From Algisphaera agarilytica (lineage in GTDB: Bacteria; Planctomycetota; Phycisphaerae; Phycisphaerales; Phycisphaeraceae), in NCBI RefSeq assembly GCF_014207595.1, contig NZ_JACHGY010000001.1, forward strand, positions 2,982,836 through 3,046,835: 64,000 bases of DNA, written 5' to 3'. A program made the position numbers and the translations under genes. The number at the start of each line of letters is the position of its first letter. Position 1 is the first letter of the stretch. Of the stretch, positions 42,092 through 50,063 are shown piece by piece. Under the pieces are notes generated by a model. It was not told where the DNA came from, did not search any database, and was given only the letters and a program-made list of their open reading frames with translations.

Positions 42092-42181
42092 GTTGAACCG
42101 CGAAGACGCGAAGGCAAACCATTGGTTTGAATTCAAATTCATCTGCCTTGCTTCGCGCTCTTCGCGCCTTCGCGGTTCAAC
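42092..42181. repeat. Family C inverted repeat in the gene-free region
   Basis: GTTGAACCGCGAAGACGCG at 42092 has its inverted copy CGCGCCTTCGCGGTTCAAC ending at 42181. The right arm also has a second CGCGAAG-type unit. About 28 bases separate the arms. It is related to the smaller family C repeat before fliR. Confidence 0.88.
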
Positions 42182-42480
42182 CTTTCCCAGAACAAGAGCC
42201 CTCGACCAACGACGACGGGTTCCGACCTTGAGCGATCCCGGCAAGGTGGTGAGCTCAAGCGTCGCCACGCACCCGACGTGTGCGTCAGCCCGGTTCCACG
42301 GGTATGGGCGTGCTTGGTGCCTTGCCTGTGCGACCTTCACGCCTGGAGTGCCACCGTGCTCCGACATTAGGGGGTGAGACTGATCAGACGTGCGCACGGA
42401 AACGTCGGCCGTTTCACGGAAGCGAGTACCGACAAGGAGTAAGCAATTTTCTGCGTTGTTGATTTTCTGCGTTCGTGCGC
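42182..42480. other. Gene-free stretch with several possible stems
   Basis: Around 300 bases with no credible open frame on either strand. Possible stems include CTTGAGC/GCTCAAG (42228-42260 area), ACGCAC/GTGCGT, CCCG/CGGG and GGAGTGC/GTGCTCC around a CACC loop. It lies after the xer terminator and before a large inverted repeat. It could be a structured RNA, a decayed gene or a dif-like region. No known RNA signature (SRP, tmRNA, RNase P) was found. Confidence 0.3.
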
Positions 42481-42511
42481 GCCCCACCGTGCGCATCCGA
42501 ATGACGTTGCC

Positions 42512-42637
42512 TTAACCCCCTCTCCCCCCGGGAGAGGGTTGGGGTGAGGGCACTCACCATGAACCTGTGCCAGACCCAACGCACAAGAAATCCAACCTGC
42601 CCTCACCCCGGCCCCCTCCCGGAGGGAGAGGGGGTAA
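42512..42637. repeat. Large C/T-rich inverted repeat
   Basis: The left arm (42512-42550) begins TTAACCCCCTCTCCCC and ends GGGGTGAGGG. The right arm (42598-42637) is its inverted copy with a few changes. About 47 bases separate them. Each arm is itself palindromic around CCCGGGA or CCCGGAGG, making a multi-hairpin element. Confidence 0.88.
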
Positions 42638-42688
42638 GACAGAAACAAGTTTGTCACCCCCGGGCTTTGATGCGATTCAAACCAAGCT

Positions 42689-43708
42689 TCACGCCACGCA
42701 GGTCATCCCGCTTTGGGGCGGGGCGGGGTCGACGACCGAGAGCAGGATCGGCGCGGTTGTCAGCTGCGTAGGGAGAAAGATGCGGGTCTGGGTCTCGATC
42801 GAGACCGGGATCGGTTGTTCTTCGAGGGTCACCGGCAGGTGATCGATGTGGGCCTTGAGCTGATCCGCGAAGCGGACGACCTGGTGGTCGGGTTCGCCCG
42901 AACGCACAGCCATGACGAATCGGCCGTCGCCGACGTGGGCCACGACATCGGCGGGCCAGGCGGTGGCGTTGATGCGGCGGCCGACCTCACGCACGACCTG
43001 ATCCACGGTGTCCTGCCCGCGTTCCTCGGCCATTGAAGCGAGGCCGGGGATCGTAATGCCGAGCATCCCGATGGTCTTCGGGTCGTCCTGGCTCCGGGTG
43101 AGGATGTCCTGCAGCAGGGCGGAGATCCCGATGTGGTTCCACAGCCGGGTCAGCGGATCGGTGAAGGTGGCGAGCAGCCGTTGTTCCATGCGGTCGACGA
43201 AGGCCGACATGCTCAGGTCTTCGGGGGGGTGGTTGATCTCGCGCTCGGTCAGTTCGCCCAGCCGTTTCAGGATGTCGACTTGGCGGTCGTCGAGGTTCCG
43301 GGGTTGGCGGTCGATGACACACAACGAACCGACGCACGAGCCGTCCTGAGCATAGAGCGGTTGGCCGGCGTAGAACACGATGCCGGGCTCGCCGGTGACC
43401 AGGGGGTTGTCGTGGTAGCGTTCGTTCTCCCGGGCGTCGTGGATGATCTGGGGCTGGCGGTCCACGATGGTGTGGGCGCAGAAGGCCACTTCCCGCGAGG
43501 TCTCGGTGGCGCTAAGGCCTTGGATGGACTTGAACCACTGGCGGTCGCTCTCGACGAGCGAGATCGCGGCGATGGGCATGTCTAGCAAGGTCTGCGCCAA
43601 CTGGGTGATACGCTCGAAACGCCCCTCGACCGGCGTGTCGAGCAGGTTCAGCGATCGCAAGGTCTGGAGACGATGCGCTTCATCAGCAGGGAGGGGCGGT
43701 TGAATCAT
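42689..43708 (-). CDS. GAF sensor protein with degenerate GGDEF domain
   Basis: A 339-residue cytoplasmic signalling protein. Residues about 25-160 form a GAF domain (typical SLVESDRQWFKSIQG, CAHTIV and GSLCVID blocks). A GGDEF-like domain spans about 188-339 (DPLTRLWNHIGISALL). The catalytic GGDEF loop is replaced by VGDGRF, so diguanylate cyclase activity is unlikely. It may act as a non-catalytic sensor. The ATG at 43708 begins at the conserved LQTLRSLNLLDTPVE pattern; the frame is open to 43777. The gene stands alone between a repeat-rich gap and the symporter. Confidence 0.8.
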   Translation of the reverse strand: MIQPPLPADEAHRLQTLRSLNLLDTPVEGRFERITQLAQTLLDMPIAAISLVESDRQWFKSIQGLSATETSREVAFCAHTIVDRQPQIIHDARENERYHDNPLVTGEPGIVFYAGQPLYAQDGSCVGSLCVIDRQPRNLDDRQVDILKRLGELTEREINHPPEDLSMSAFVDRMEQRLLATFTDPLTRLWNHIGISALLQDILTRSQDDPKTIGMLGITIPGLASMAEERGQDTVDQVVREVGRRINATAWPADVVAHVGDGRFVMAVRSGEPDHQVVRFADQLKAHIDHLPVTLEEQPIPVSIETQTRIFLPTQLTTAPILLSVVDPAPPQSGMTCVA

Positions 43709-43937
43709 GGATACGTTTCTGAGTCGAAGCCGGAACGGCCGAATATGGGTAACTCTATATTTTCGGCAGTCTGGCAAGCTGGGGTAACCTCAGCCGCCTA
43801 TGTGTGGGTTATCGGCCTGCGTTTCTAGGGGATTTCGGACGTTGGGGCCTTGTATATCGCGCAGACGGACACCCCAAAACAGAGCGCAGCGGATACGCAA
43901 CCGCCACAAGAGACGGTGCAAGGCGAGCAACCGCGCG

Positions 43938-46265
43938 TCAATGGGCCGGGGCGTTTTCGATGTGCGGAGCGGGGACGCTGCCGGGGGTTCCGGGGGCGGC
44001 TTCGGGTTCGCGGACCGACTCGACCAGTGCTTGGACCTCGGGGCTGGCCCCCTTGAAGAAGGGGGTGAGCGCGAGGGTCACGACGAAGTTGAGCACCATG
44101 CCGACGGTGCCGATGCCCTGGGCGTCGATGCCGAAGAACCAGGGGTTGCGGATTGCGCTGTCGGGCGAGCCGAAGATCGCGGCGGCGACCTCGGCGTTGA
44201 GCAGGATGACATCGGCCTTCTGCGTGACGATGTAGAACGCCGTGAACGTGATGCCCACGAGCATGCCCGCCACGGCCGGGACGGTGCCGACGCGTTTGGT
44301 GAAGATGCCGAGCACGATCGCGGGGAAGAACGACGCCGCCGCGAGGCCGAAGGCGAACGCGACGACCTCGCCGACGAAGCCCGGCGGGTTGATGCCGAAG
44401 TACCCAGCGATACACACCGCCACGCCGATCGCGACCCGACCGACGAGCAGCCGCTGCTTCTCGGAAGCCTGCGGGTTCATGACTTTGAAGTACAGGTCGT
44501 GCGCGACGGAAGAAGAGATCACCAGCAGCAGCCCCGACGCGGTCGACAGCGCCGCGGCGAGGCCCCCGGCGATGACAAACGCGACGACCCAGTCGGCGAG
44601 CTGCGCCATCTGCGGTGTGGCGAGCACGATGATGTCCCGGTCGGGGTGGTGGGCGGCGCCGAGTTTAAGGAGTTTGGCCTTGGCTAAAAGGGAATACTCT
44701 GTAATGACCGCTTGAGATGTCGCCAGTTCTTCGGGAGTACTGCCTGCAATTCCATCCATCTCGGTGTTCAGAAGCCGATCGGAAAATTCTTGTAACCCCG
44801 TGACTCCATCAATCATCATCCATCCCGTGGGCGACTCGATTAGCTCCTTGCGAATGGCTTCCGGTACTTTGCCGATTCGCATCAATTCATTTGGATGAAT
44901 GTAGACGTAGTTGTTCGTAACCTTTTCAGATTCTTTTAATGCTTCTGTTATCCCCGGGAATTCATCCTCGACTCTCTCGTGCTGAATAGTCGTGAATGGA
45001 TGTTCGAAATCAGGATCATTGATGGGATCGTATCTAAGCGTGTGGTTTGTAAGGTTGTTCGTGAAAGCTAGTTTCCCGTCTCCATTGAAATCCACCCAAG
45101 CGATCAACCCGGTCTTGTTCCAGTCGTGGTACCACTGCGGGAGTTCTTCGGCGGTCTTGCCGTTGAGGCCGGCGATGTCGTCGACCATGTAGTAGCGGGC
45201 GAACGCGGCGACGGACGGGGCGGTGAGGTAGAGGAGGCTGATGAAGCCCAGGGCCCAGAAGGCGGACCAGCGGGCGGCCTTGACGCTCTTGACGGTGTAG
45301 AAGCGGACGATGACGTGCGGGAGCCCGGCGGTGCCGGCCATGAGGGCGAGGCAGACGCAGAAGACGTTGAGCCGGTTCCACTTGCCGGCGTTTTCGCCGT
45401 AGGCATCCGTGTAGCTGCCGAAGCCGAACTGCTGGTTGAGGCTGGAGAGTTTGTCGAGCAGGTACGGCCGGGCGGGGTCGACGGATTCGAGGACGGGGGA
45501 CGCGAGGCCGACCGAGGGGACGGCTTGCCCCGTGAGCTTGAGGCTGATGGCGATGGCGGGGATGAGGAAGGCGGTGATGAGGACCCAGAACTGGGCGACC
45601 TGGGTCCAGGTGATGCCCTTCATGCCGCCGAACACGGCGTAGACGAAGACGATGGCCATGCCGATGAACACGCCGGTGGCGGGCGTGACGCCGAGGAAGC
45701 CGGAGAAGACGACGCCGACGCCTTTCATTTGGCCGACGACGTAGGTGAAGCTGACGAAGATGGCGCAGAAAAGGGCGATGAGGCGGGCGTAGTTGAGGGA
45801 GCGATCCGGCCCTTCGCTTTGCTCAGGGCTCGGCTTGAGGGGGCGCCCGGGGGCGTAGCGGTCGCCGATGAAGTCGGGGACGGTGAAGTGGCCGAACTTG
45901 CGGAGGTAGGGGGCGAGGAGGAGGGCGAGCAGGACGTAGCCGCCGGTCCAGCCCATTAGGTAGACGCCGCCGGCGAAGCCCATGCCACTGACGAGGCCGG
46001 CCATGGAGATGAACGACGCGGCGGACATCCAGTCGGCGGCGGTGGCCATGCCGTTGGCGGGCGCGGGCACGCCGCCCCCGGCGATGAAGAAACCTTTGGT
46101 GTCGCTGACGCGCGACCACCAGGCGATGCCGAGGTACAGGCCGAAGGTGAGGATGACGAAGACGACGGTCCAGGTTTTGAGGGTGGACATGCCGAACAGG
46201 CCGGCGAGGACCCCCGGAAGTTCCGCAAGCGTCGGCGTAAGGCTTGGGTGTAGCAGATCGATCAC
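43938..46265 (-). CDS. Sodium:solute symporter (large subunit) with insertions
   Basis: A 775-residue SSS-family transporter with about 13 membrane helices, of the type that works with a DUF4212 small subunit (VC_2705-like). The core is well preserved (TVPDFIGDRY, FTYVVGQMKGVGVVFSGF, AGLPHVIVRFYTV). It is about 190 residues longer than usual because of two insertions. One is residues about 138-158 (LKPSPEQSEGPDRS), which carries a palindrome. The other is residues about 383-532, an extracytoplasmic domain with an EF-hand-like loop DFNGDGKLAF at 392-401. The DNA of the second insertion is much less GC-rich by eye. The start overlaps the DUF4212 stop by four bases. The substrate may be an organic acid; the fucosidase neighbours suggest a sugar-derived acid, but this is inference. 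Confidence 0.88.
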   Translation of the reverse strand: MIDLLHPSLTPTLAELPGVLAGLFGMSTLKTWTVVFVILTFGLYLGIAWWSRVSDTKGFFIAGGGVPAPANGMATAADWMSAASFISMAGLVSGMGFAGGVYLMGWTGGYVLLALLLAPYLRKFGHFTVPDFIGDRYAPGRPLKPSPEQSEGPDRSLNYARLIALFCAIFVSFTYVVGQMKGVGVVFSGFLGVTPATGVFIGMAIVFVYAVFGGMKGITWTQVAQFWVLITAFLIPAIAISLKLTGQAVPSVGLASPVLESVDPARPYLLDKLSSLNQQFGFGSYTDAYGENAGKWNRLNVFCVCLALMAGTAGLPHVIVRFYTVKSVKAARWSAFWALGFISLLYLTAPSVAAFARYYMVDDIAGLNGKTAEELPQWYHDWNKTGLIAWVDFNGDGKLAFTNNLTNHTLRYDPINDPDFEHPFTTIQHERVEDEFPGITEALKESEKVTNNYVYIHPNELMRIGKVPEAIRKELIESPTGWMMIDGVTGLQEFSDRLLNTEMDGIAGSTPEELATSQAVITEYSLLAKAKLLKLGAAHHPDRDIIVLATPQMAQLADWVVAFVIAGGLAAALSTASGLLLVISSSVAHDLYFKVMNPQASEKQRLLVGRVAIGVAVCIAGYFGINPPGFVGEVVAFAFGLAAASFFPAIVLGIFTKRVGTVPAVAGMLVGITFTAFYIVTQKADVILLNAEVAAAIFGSPDSAIRNPWFFGIDAQGIGTVGMVLNFVVTLALTPFFKGASPEVQALVESVREPEAAPGTPGSVPAPHIENAPAH

Positions 46266-46624
46266 GCGTCACCGCCTTCCGCGTCGGTATCGGCCGCTTG
46301 CGGCTTAGCGCTGTCGGGCGAGCGCGGCGGAGCCGCGTCGCTTCCGGTGGCGATTTCGCGGTGGTACTTGTCGTCGAGGCGGTTCATCGAGATGGCGTAG
46401 ACCAGGATAAGCAGCACGAACGTGATGATGCTGCCTTGCTGGGCGAACCAGAATCCCAGGGGCACGCCGCCGACCGAGGCAAGGTCGTTGAGCTTGTCGG
46501 CAAACAGGATCCCGCAGCCGAGGCCGACGAAGGCCCAGATCGCCAGCAGTCCAACCATGAGGGTGACGTTGCGTCGCCAGTAGCGCTGCTTGGCCTGGGA
46601 CACCCGATCCGCGGAATCACTCAT
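46262..46624 (-). CDS. DUF4212 symporter small subunit
   Basis: A 120-residue protein with two membrane helices (about residues 22-45 and 60-82). The YWRRNVTLMVGLLAIWAFV and FWFAQQGSIITFVLLILVY patterns are characteristic of DUF4212. This small subunit always accompanies a sodium:solute symporter of the next gene's type. The last 35 residues are a Pro/Ala/Asp tail. The two genes overlap by four bases (ATGA). They may be read together with the fucosidase gene upstream, 173 bases away. Confidence 0.9.
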   Translation of the reverse strand: MSDSADRVSQAKQRYWRRNVTLMVGLLAIWAFVGLGCGILFADKLNDLASVGGVPLGFWFAQQGSIITFVLLILVYAISMNRLDDKYHREIATGSDAAPPRSPDSAKPQAADTDAEGGDA

Positions 46625-46760
46625 GAGCGATCGTCCTTTGCGAGTTCGTGAAACAGCCCGGCCAGAACGCCGGATAGAGAAAAGCCGTGAACCTCGGCTC
46701 GGCCATGAAAACCGAAAACCGTGTCCACGGCAAGAGGTGTGTGATGTTTACGAAGTGGCG

Positions 46761-46781
46761 AGCGTGCAAGTAGTGCACGCT
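46761..46781. promoter_or_regulatory. Perfect palindrome between fucosidase and DUF4212 genes
   Basis: AGCGTGCA, five bases, TGCACGCT: an eight-pair perfect dyad, 17 bases after the fucosidase stop. No T-run follows on the minus strand, so an operator or processing hairpin is likelier than a terminator. Confidence 0.4.
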
Positions 46782-46797
46782 TCTGCCGACTTTCGAG

Positions 46798-48324
46798 TTA
46801 CCAGTGCTTGAATCGATAGGGCGAGCTGTCTAACTCGGGCCCGAAATCGACCACGACCACATCCGTCACGTGTCCCGCTTTCGATCCTTCGGGGATCGCG
46901 ATCGTCAGGGTCTGGTCGGCGAAGGTGTAGTCGAGCTCCTCGCCGGTGCACATGAGTTTGACCGAGACCGGCTCGGCGGCGTCTTGCAAGACGATCGGGT
47001 CTTCGGCGGTGGCTTGATCTTTGGTGGCGTGGAAGTACCACACGGCGTCGCGGCAAGTGATGGGGACATTACATTTCTCAGGCCAGGGGCCGCCGCCGTT
47101 GATGCCGAAGACCGAGTCGCGGTTAGTCTTCATCCACTGGGCCATGTCGTCGAATAGGCGGTAGGCCTCGTCGGGGAACTGGCCATCCGGGCGGGGGCCG
47201 ATGTTGGCCAGCAAGTTGCCGCCCATGCTGCGAGCCTCGGCGAGTTCCATCAGAAGCCTGTCGGAGGGCATGATGTATTCGGTTTGGCCGGGGCGTGCGT
47301 CGTAGTGCCACGAGCCGCGGGTGATGATGCTGTTGACCTCCCACCACCAGCCGTTGGCGACAACGGGTTTCTTGACGTACTGCGGCTCGGCCATGTGGAA
47401 GCCCTCGGCGGTGGCGTGGTCGCCGCCCTCGCCGCGGTTGTTGCAGACGATGCCGGGGCGCCACTCGCGGATTTGTTCGGCGGTTGCGCCGTGGCCGCCA
47501 TCGCCCCACCAGATGTCGGGATCGAACATGTCGATCAGCTCGCGGACCTGGGCCTGGTTGTATTCGTCGTAGGCCTGGCGGAAGCTGGGCGGGCGCTGGG
47601 GCAGCGACTTCACTTGCTTACCGTGGTAATCGATCAGCACCTTCGGCGAGTGGCTGAAGTTCATGTAGTCGCGTTCGAAGTACCAGTCCATGCCCGAGTA
47701 GTAGAAGCCGACGCGGATGTTGTGGTTGCGGCAGGCATCGACGAAGGGTTGGACCAGGTCTTTGCCATCGAGGTGTTGACGCACGCCCAGCAGGGCGTGG
47801 TCCGAGTCCCAGAGCGCGTAGCCGTCGTGGTGCTTGGTGGTGAGCACGGCGTAGGTAAAGCCGGCCTCCTCTGCGGCGGCCATCCACTTGTCGGCGTCGT
47901 ACTTCGTCGGGTTGAAAGTCTCGGCGGCGGCCCAGATGTCCGACTGTGGGTGGAATCGTCCGCTGTCGACCTTGGCCTGCGACCAGCGCCCGGCCCAGGC
48001 TTCGCCGGTGGGTTCAAACTCGCTGACGATGCCCCAGTGCATGAACAGGCCGAGGCCCGCTTGGGGCCACCACTGCGCATCGGGGTGGTCTGTGCGCTCG
48101 CCGCGCATCTGCATCTTGAAGTTCTTCCACTCGTGCCAATGGGGCCAGGTGTAGTAGTGCTTACCGTCGCGCACCTCGATCGTGGGTGTGATCGACTCGC
48201 CGGTCTTGGAGTCGGTGTAGGAGGCGGCGGAACCGTCTTCGCTTTGGCCGGGCACGACCTGGGATTGGGCGGCGATTGGCGCGAGACAGGACAGCGTGGC
48301 GAGGAGCAGGGTGGGGGTGGACAT
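46798..48324 (-). CDS. GH29 alpha-L-fucosidase, copy 1
   Basis: A 508-residue secreted glycosidase that removes terminal L-fucose. Signal peptide at residues 1-20 (LAPIAAQSQ end). The conserved GH29 blocks are intact: His96 (GLFMHWG), His165-His166-Asp167 (TTKHHDG), and the probable nucleophile Asp275 (DIWWGDGG). The position of the acid/base residue is not clear. ATG 48324 is favoured over 48366 because the hydrophobic core follows at once. A second copy lies 131 bases upstream. It likely acts on fucosylated polysaccharide (for example algal) in the periplasm or outside. A pair of 21-base direct repeats is found 65-103 bases before the start. Confidence 0.92.
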   Translation of the reverse strand: MSTPTLLLATLSCLAPIAAQSQVVPGQSEDGSAASYTDSKTGESITPTIEVRDGKHYYTWPHWHEWKNFKMQMRGERTDHPDAQWWPQAGLGLFMHWGIVSEFEPTGEAWAGRWSQAKVDSGRFHPQSDIWAAAETFNPTKYDADKWMAAAEEAGFTYAVLTTKHHDGYALWDSDHALLGVRQHLDGKDLVQPFVDACRNHNIRVGFYYSGMDWYFERDYMNFSHSPKVLIDYHGKQVKSLPQRPPSFRQAYDEYNQAQVRELIDMFDPDIWWGDGGHGATAEQIREWRPGIVCNNRGEGGDHATAEGFHMAEPQYVKKPVVANGWWWEVNSIITRGSWHYDARPGQTEYIMPSDRLLMELAEARSMGGNLLANIGPRPDGQFPDEAYRLFDDMAQWMKTNRDSVFGINGGGPWPEKCNVPITCRDAVWYFHATKDQATAEDPIVLQDAAEPVSVKLMCTGEELDYTFADQTLTIAIPEGSKAGHVTDVVVVDFGPELDSSPYRFKHW

Positions 48325-48388
48325 GAATGACACTTTCGGCAGGAGCAAATTTGAATCGCTTTGCACCTTACCGATTTACCGAACTGTG

Positions 48389-48427
48389 GCTATGCGCAAA
48401 CACGAGAAAGCTATGCACATTTACGAG
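48389..48427 (-). promoter_or_regulatory. 21-bp direct repeats before fucosidase copy 1
   Basis: Two units of 18 bases, beginning GCTATGCGCAAACACGAG (48389) and GCTATGCACATTTACGAG (48410), agree at 14 positions and lie exactly 21 bases apart. Two same-face direct repeats upstream of the promoter are typical of AraC/XylS binding sites. An AraC-type gene lies at 51078. TATGCA cores also occur before copy 2 (50008-50013) and before that regulator. Confidence 0.55.
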
Positions 48428-48454
48428 ATGTGCCGATCTATCGGGGGTTGCCCG

Positions 48455-49981
48455 TTACCAATGCTTGAACAGATAGGGCGTGGTATCGAAGTCCTTGCCG
48501 AAATCGACGACGACCACGTCGGTGACATGGCCGGCTTTCGTGTCATCGGGGATGGAGAATTTGAGCACGTTGTTGGCGTATGTGTATTCGAGCTCCTCGC
48601 CGGTTCGCATGAGCTTGACCGAGACCGGCTCGGCGGCGTCTTGCAAGACAATCGGGTCCTCGGCGGTGGCTTGTTTTGCGGTGGCGTGGAAGTACCACAC
48701 GGCGTCGCGGCAGGTGATGGGGACGTTGCAGCGTTCGGGCCAGGGGCCGCCGCCGTTGATGCCGAAGACCGAGTCGCGGTTGGTCTTCATCCATTCGGCC
48801 ATGTCGTCGAACAGGCGGTAGGCCTGCTCCTGCATCCTGCCGTCGGGGCGGGGTCCGATGTTGGCCAGCAGGTTGCCGCCCATGCACCGGGCTTTTGCGA
48901 GATGCATCAGGACGACATCGGAGTCGTAGATGCGTTCGCCGTGGTTTTTGTCGTAGTGCCACGAGCCGCCCTGGATGATGGCGTTGACTTCCCACCACCA
49001 GCCGTTGGCGACGACGGGTTTCTTGACGAATTGGGGATGGGCCATGTGGAAGCCCTCGGCGGTCGCGTGGTCGCCGCCGCCTAGGCCGCGGTTGTTGAGC
49101 ACGATGCCGGGCTTGAGGGCGCGGATGTCGTCGGCGTGCATGCCGTGGCCGCCGTCGCCCCACCAGATGTCGGGTTCGAACCGCTCCATGATCTCTTTGA
49201 CCTGCGCGGCGTTGTACTCCTCGTAGGCCTTGCTGAAACTCGGCGGCCGTTTCGGCAGCGACTTCACGTGTTCGCCCTTGTAATTGACGGGCCATTGAGG
49301 GTCGTAGCTGAAGCTTTTGTAGTCGCGTTCGAAATACCAATCCATGCCGGAGTAGTAGAAGCCGACCTTGATGCCGTGGTTTCGGCAGGCCTCGGTCCAC
49401 GGGGCGAGGAGGTCTCGGCCGTTCATGAATTGGCGGACCCCGATGAGGGCGTGGTCCGAGTCCCACATGGCGTAGCCGCCGTGGTGCTTGGTGGTGATGA
49501 CCGAGTATTGGAAGCCGGCCTTGGCGGCGGCGGCCATCCACTTCTCGGGGTCGTAATCCGTGGGGTTCCATCCCTCGGCAGCGGCCCAGATCTCAGACTG
49601 CGGGTAAAACGCGCCACGGTCCTCGCGATCCTGCGACCAGATGCCCGACCAGCCCTCGCCGTTGGGCTCGAAGGCGCTGGGCAGGCCCCAGCAGAGAAAT
49701 AAACCTAAGCCCGCGTCGGGCCACCACTGCGCATCGGGGTGGGTGGTTCGCGGGTTCTCGACGTGCATCTTGCCGTTGGTCCACTTATTCCAGTGCGGCC
49801 AGGTGTAATACGACTTGCCGTCATCGCGCACCTCGATGGTGGGTGTGATGGCCTCGCCGGTGGCGGGATTCTGATAGGCCTCGGCGGAGCCGTCTTCGGT
49901 TTGATCAGGGACGACCTGGGGCATCGCGGCGGGGGAGAACGCGCAGGAAATCAACAAGAGCAGCAGGGGGAGGTGTTTCAT
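48455..49981 (-). CDS. GH29 fucosidase-like protein, copy 2, altered active site
   Basis: A 508-residue secreted homologue of the neighbouring fucosidase. Signal peptide at residues 1-20 (ISCAFSPAAM). The nucleophile region is preserved (Asp276, DIWWGDGG), but two conserved positions differ. The HWG His is Cys97 (FLCWGL, codon 49691-49693), and the Asp after the His-His pair is Gly168 (TTKHHGG, codon 49478-49480). The His at the first position binds fucose in characterised GH29 enzymes. The copy may have a changed substrate range or reduced activity. The C-terminal 200 residues are nearly identical to copy 1, also at the DNA level. Confidence 0.88.
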   Translation of the reverse strand: MKHLPLLLLLISCAFSPAAMPQVVPDQTEDGSAEAYQNPATGEAITPTIEVRDDGKSYYTWPHWNKWTNGKMHVENPRTTHPDAQWWPDAGLGLFLCWGLPSAFEPNGEGWSGIWSQDREDRGAFYPQSEIWAAAEGWNPTDYDPEKWMAAAAKAGFQYSVITTKHHGGYAMWDSDHALIGVRQFMNGRDLLAPWTEACRNHGIKVGFYYSGMDWYFERDYKSFSYDPQWPVNYKGEHVKSLPKRPPSFSKAYEEYNAAQVKEIMERFEPDIWWGDGGHGMHADDIRALKPGIVLNNRGLGGGDHATAEGFHMAHPQFVKKPVVANGWWWEVNAIIQGGSWHYDKNHGERIYDSDVVLMHLAKARCMGGNLLANIGPRPDGRMQEQAYRLFDDMAEWMKTNRDSVFGINGGGPWPERCNVPITCRDAVWYFHATAKQATAEDPIVLQDAAEPVSVKLMRTGEELEYTYANNVLKFSIPDDTKAGHVTDVVVVDFGKDFDTTPYLFKHW

Positions 49982-50063
49982 GGGCAGGGCGATTGAGAGG
50001 TGAGGGATATGCAAAGAAGAGAGCCACGCCGCAGCTTCGCAGCGGCGGGCATTCGGGGATGTG

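Noticed and set aside
42400-42440. ACGGAAGC resembling part of the SRP RNA loop
   Set aside because: The rest of the SRP domain IV motif (GGTCAGG and GCAGCC) is absent at the required spacing.
41915-42688. CRISPR array in the repeat-rich gap
   Set aside because: The repeats are single inverted pairs of different sequences, not evenly spaced direct repeats, and no cas gene is near.
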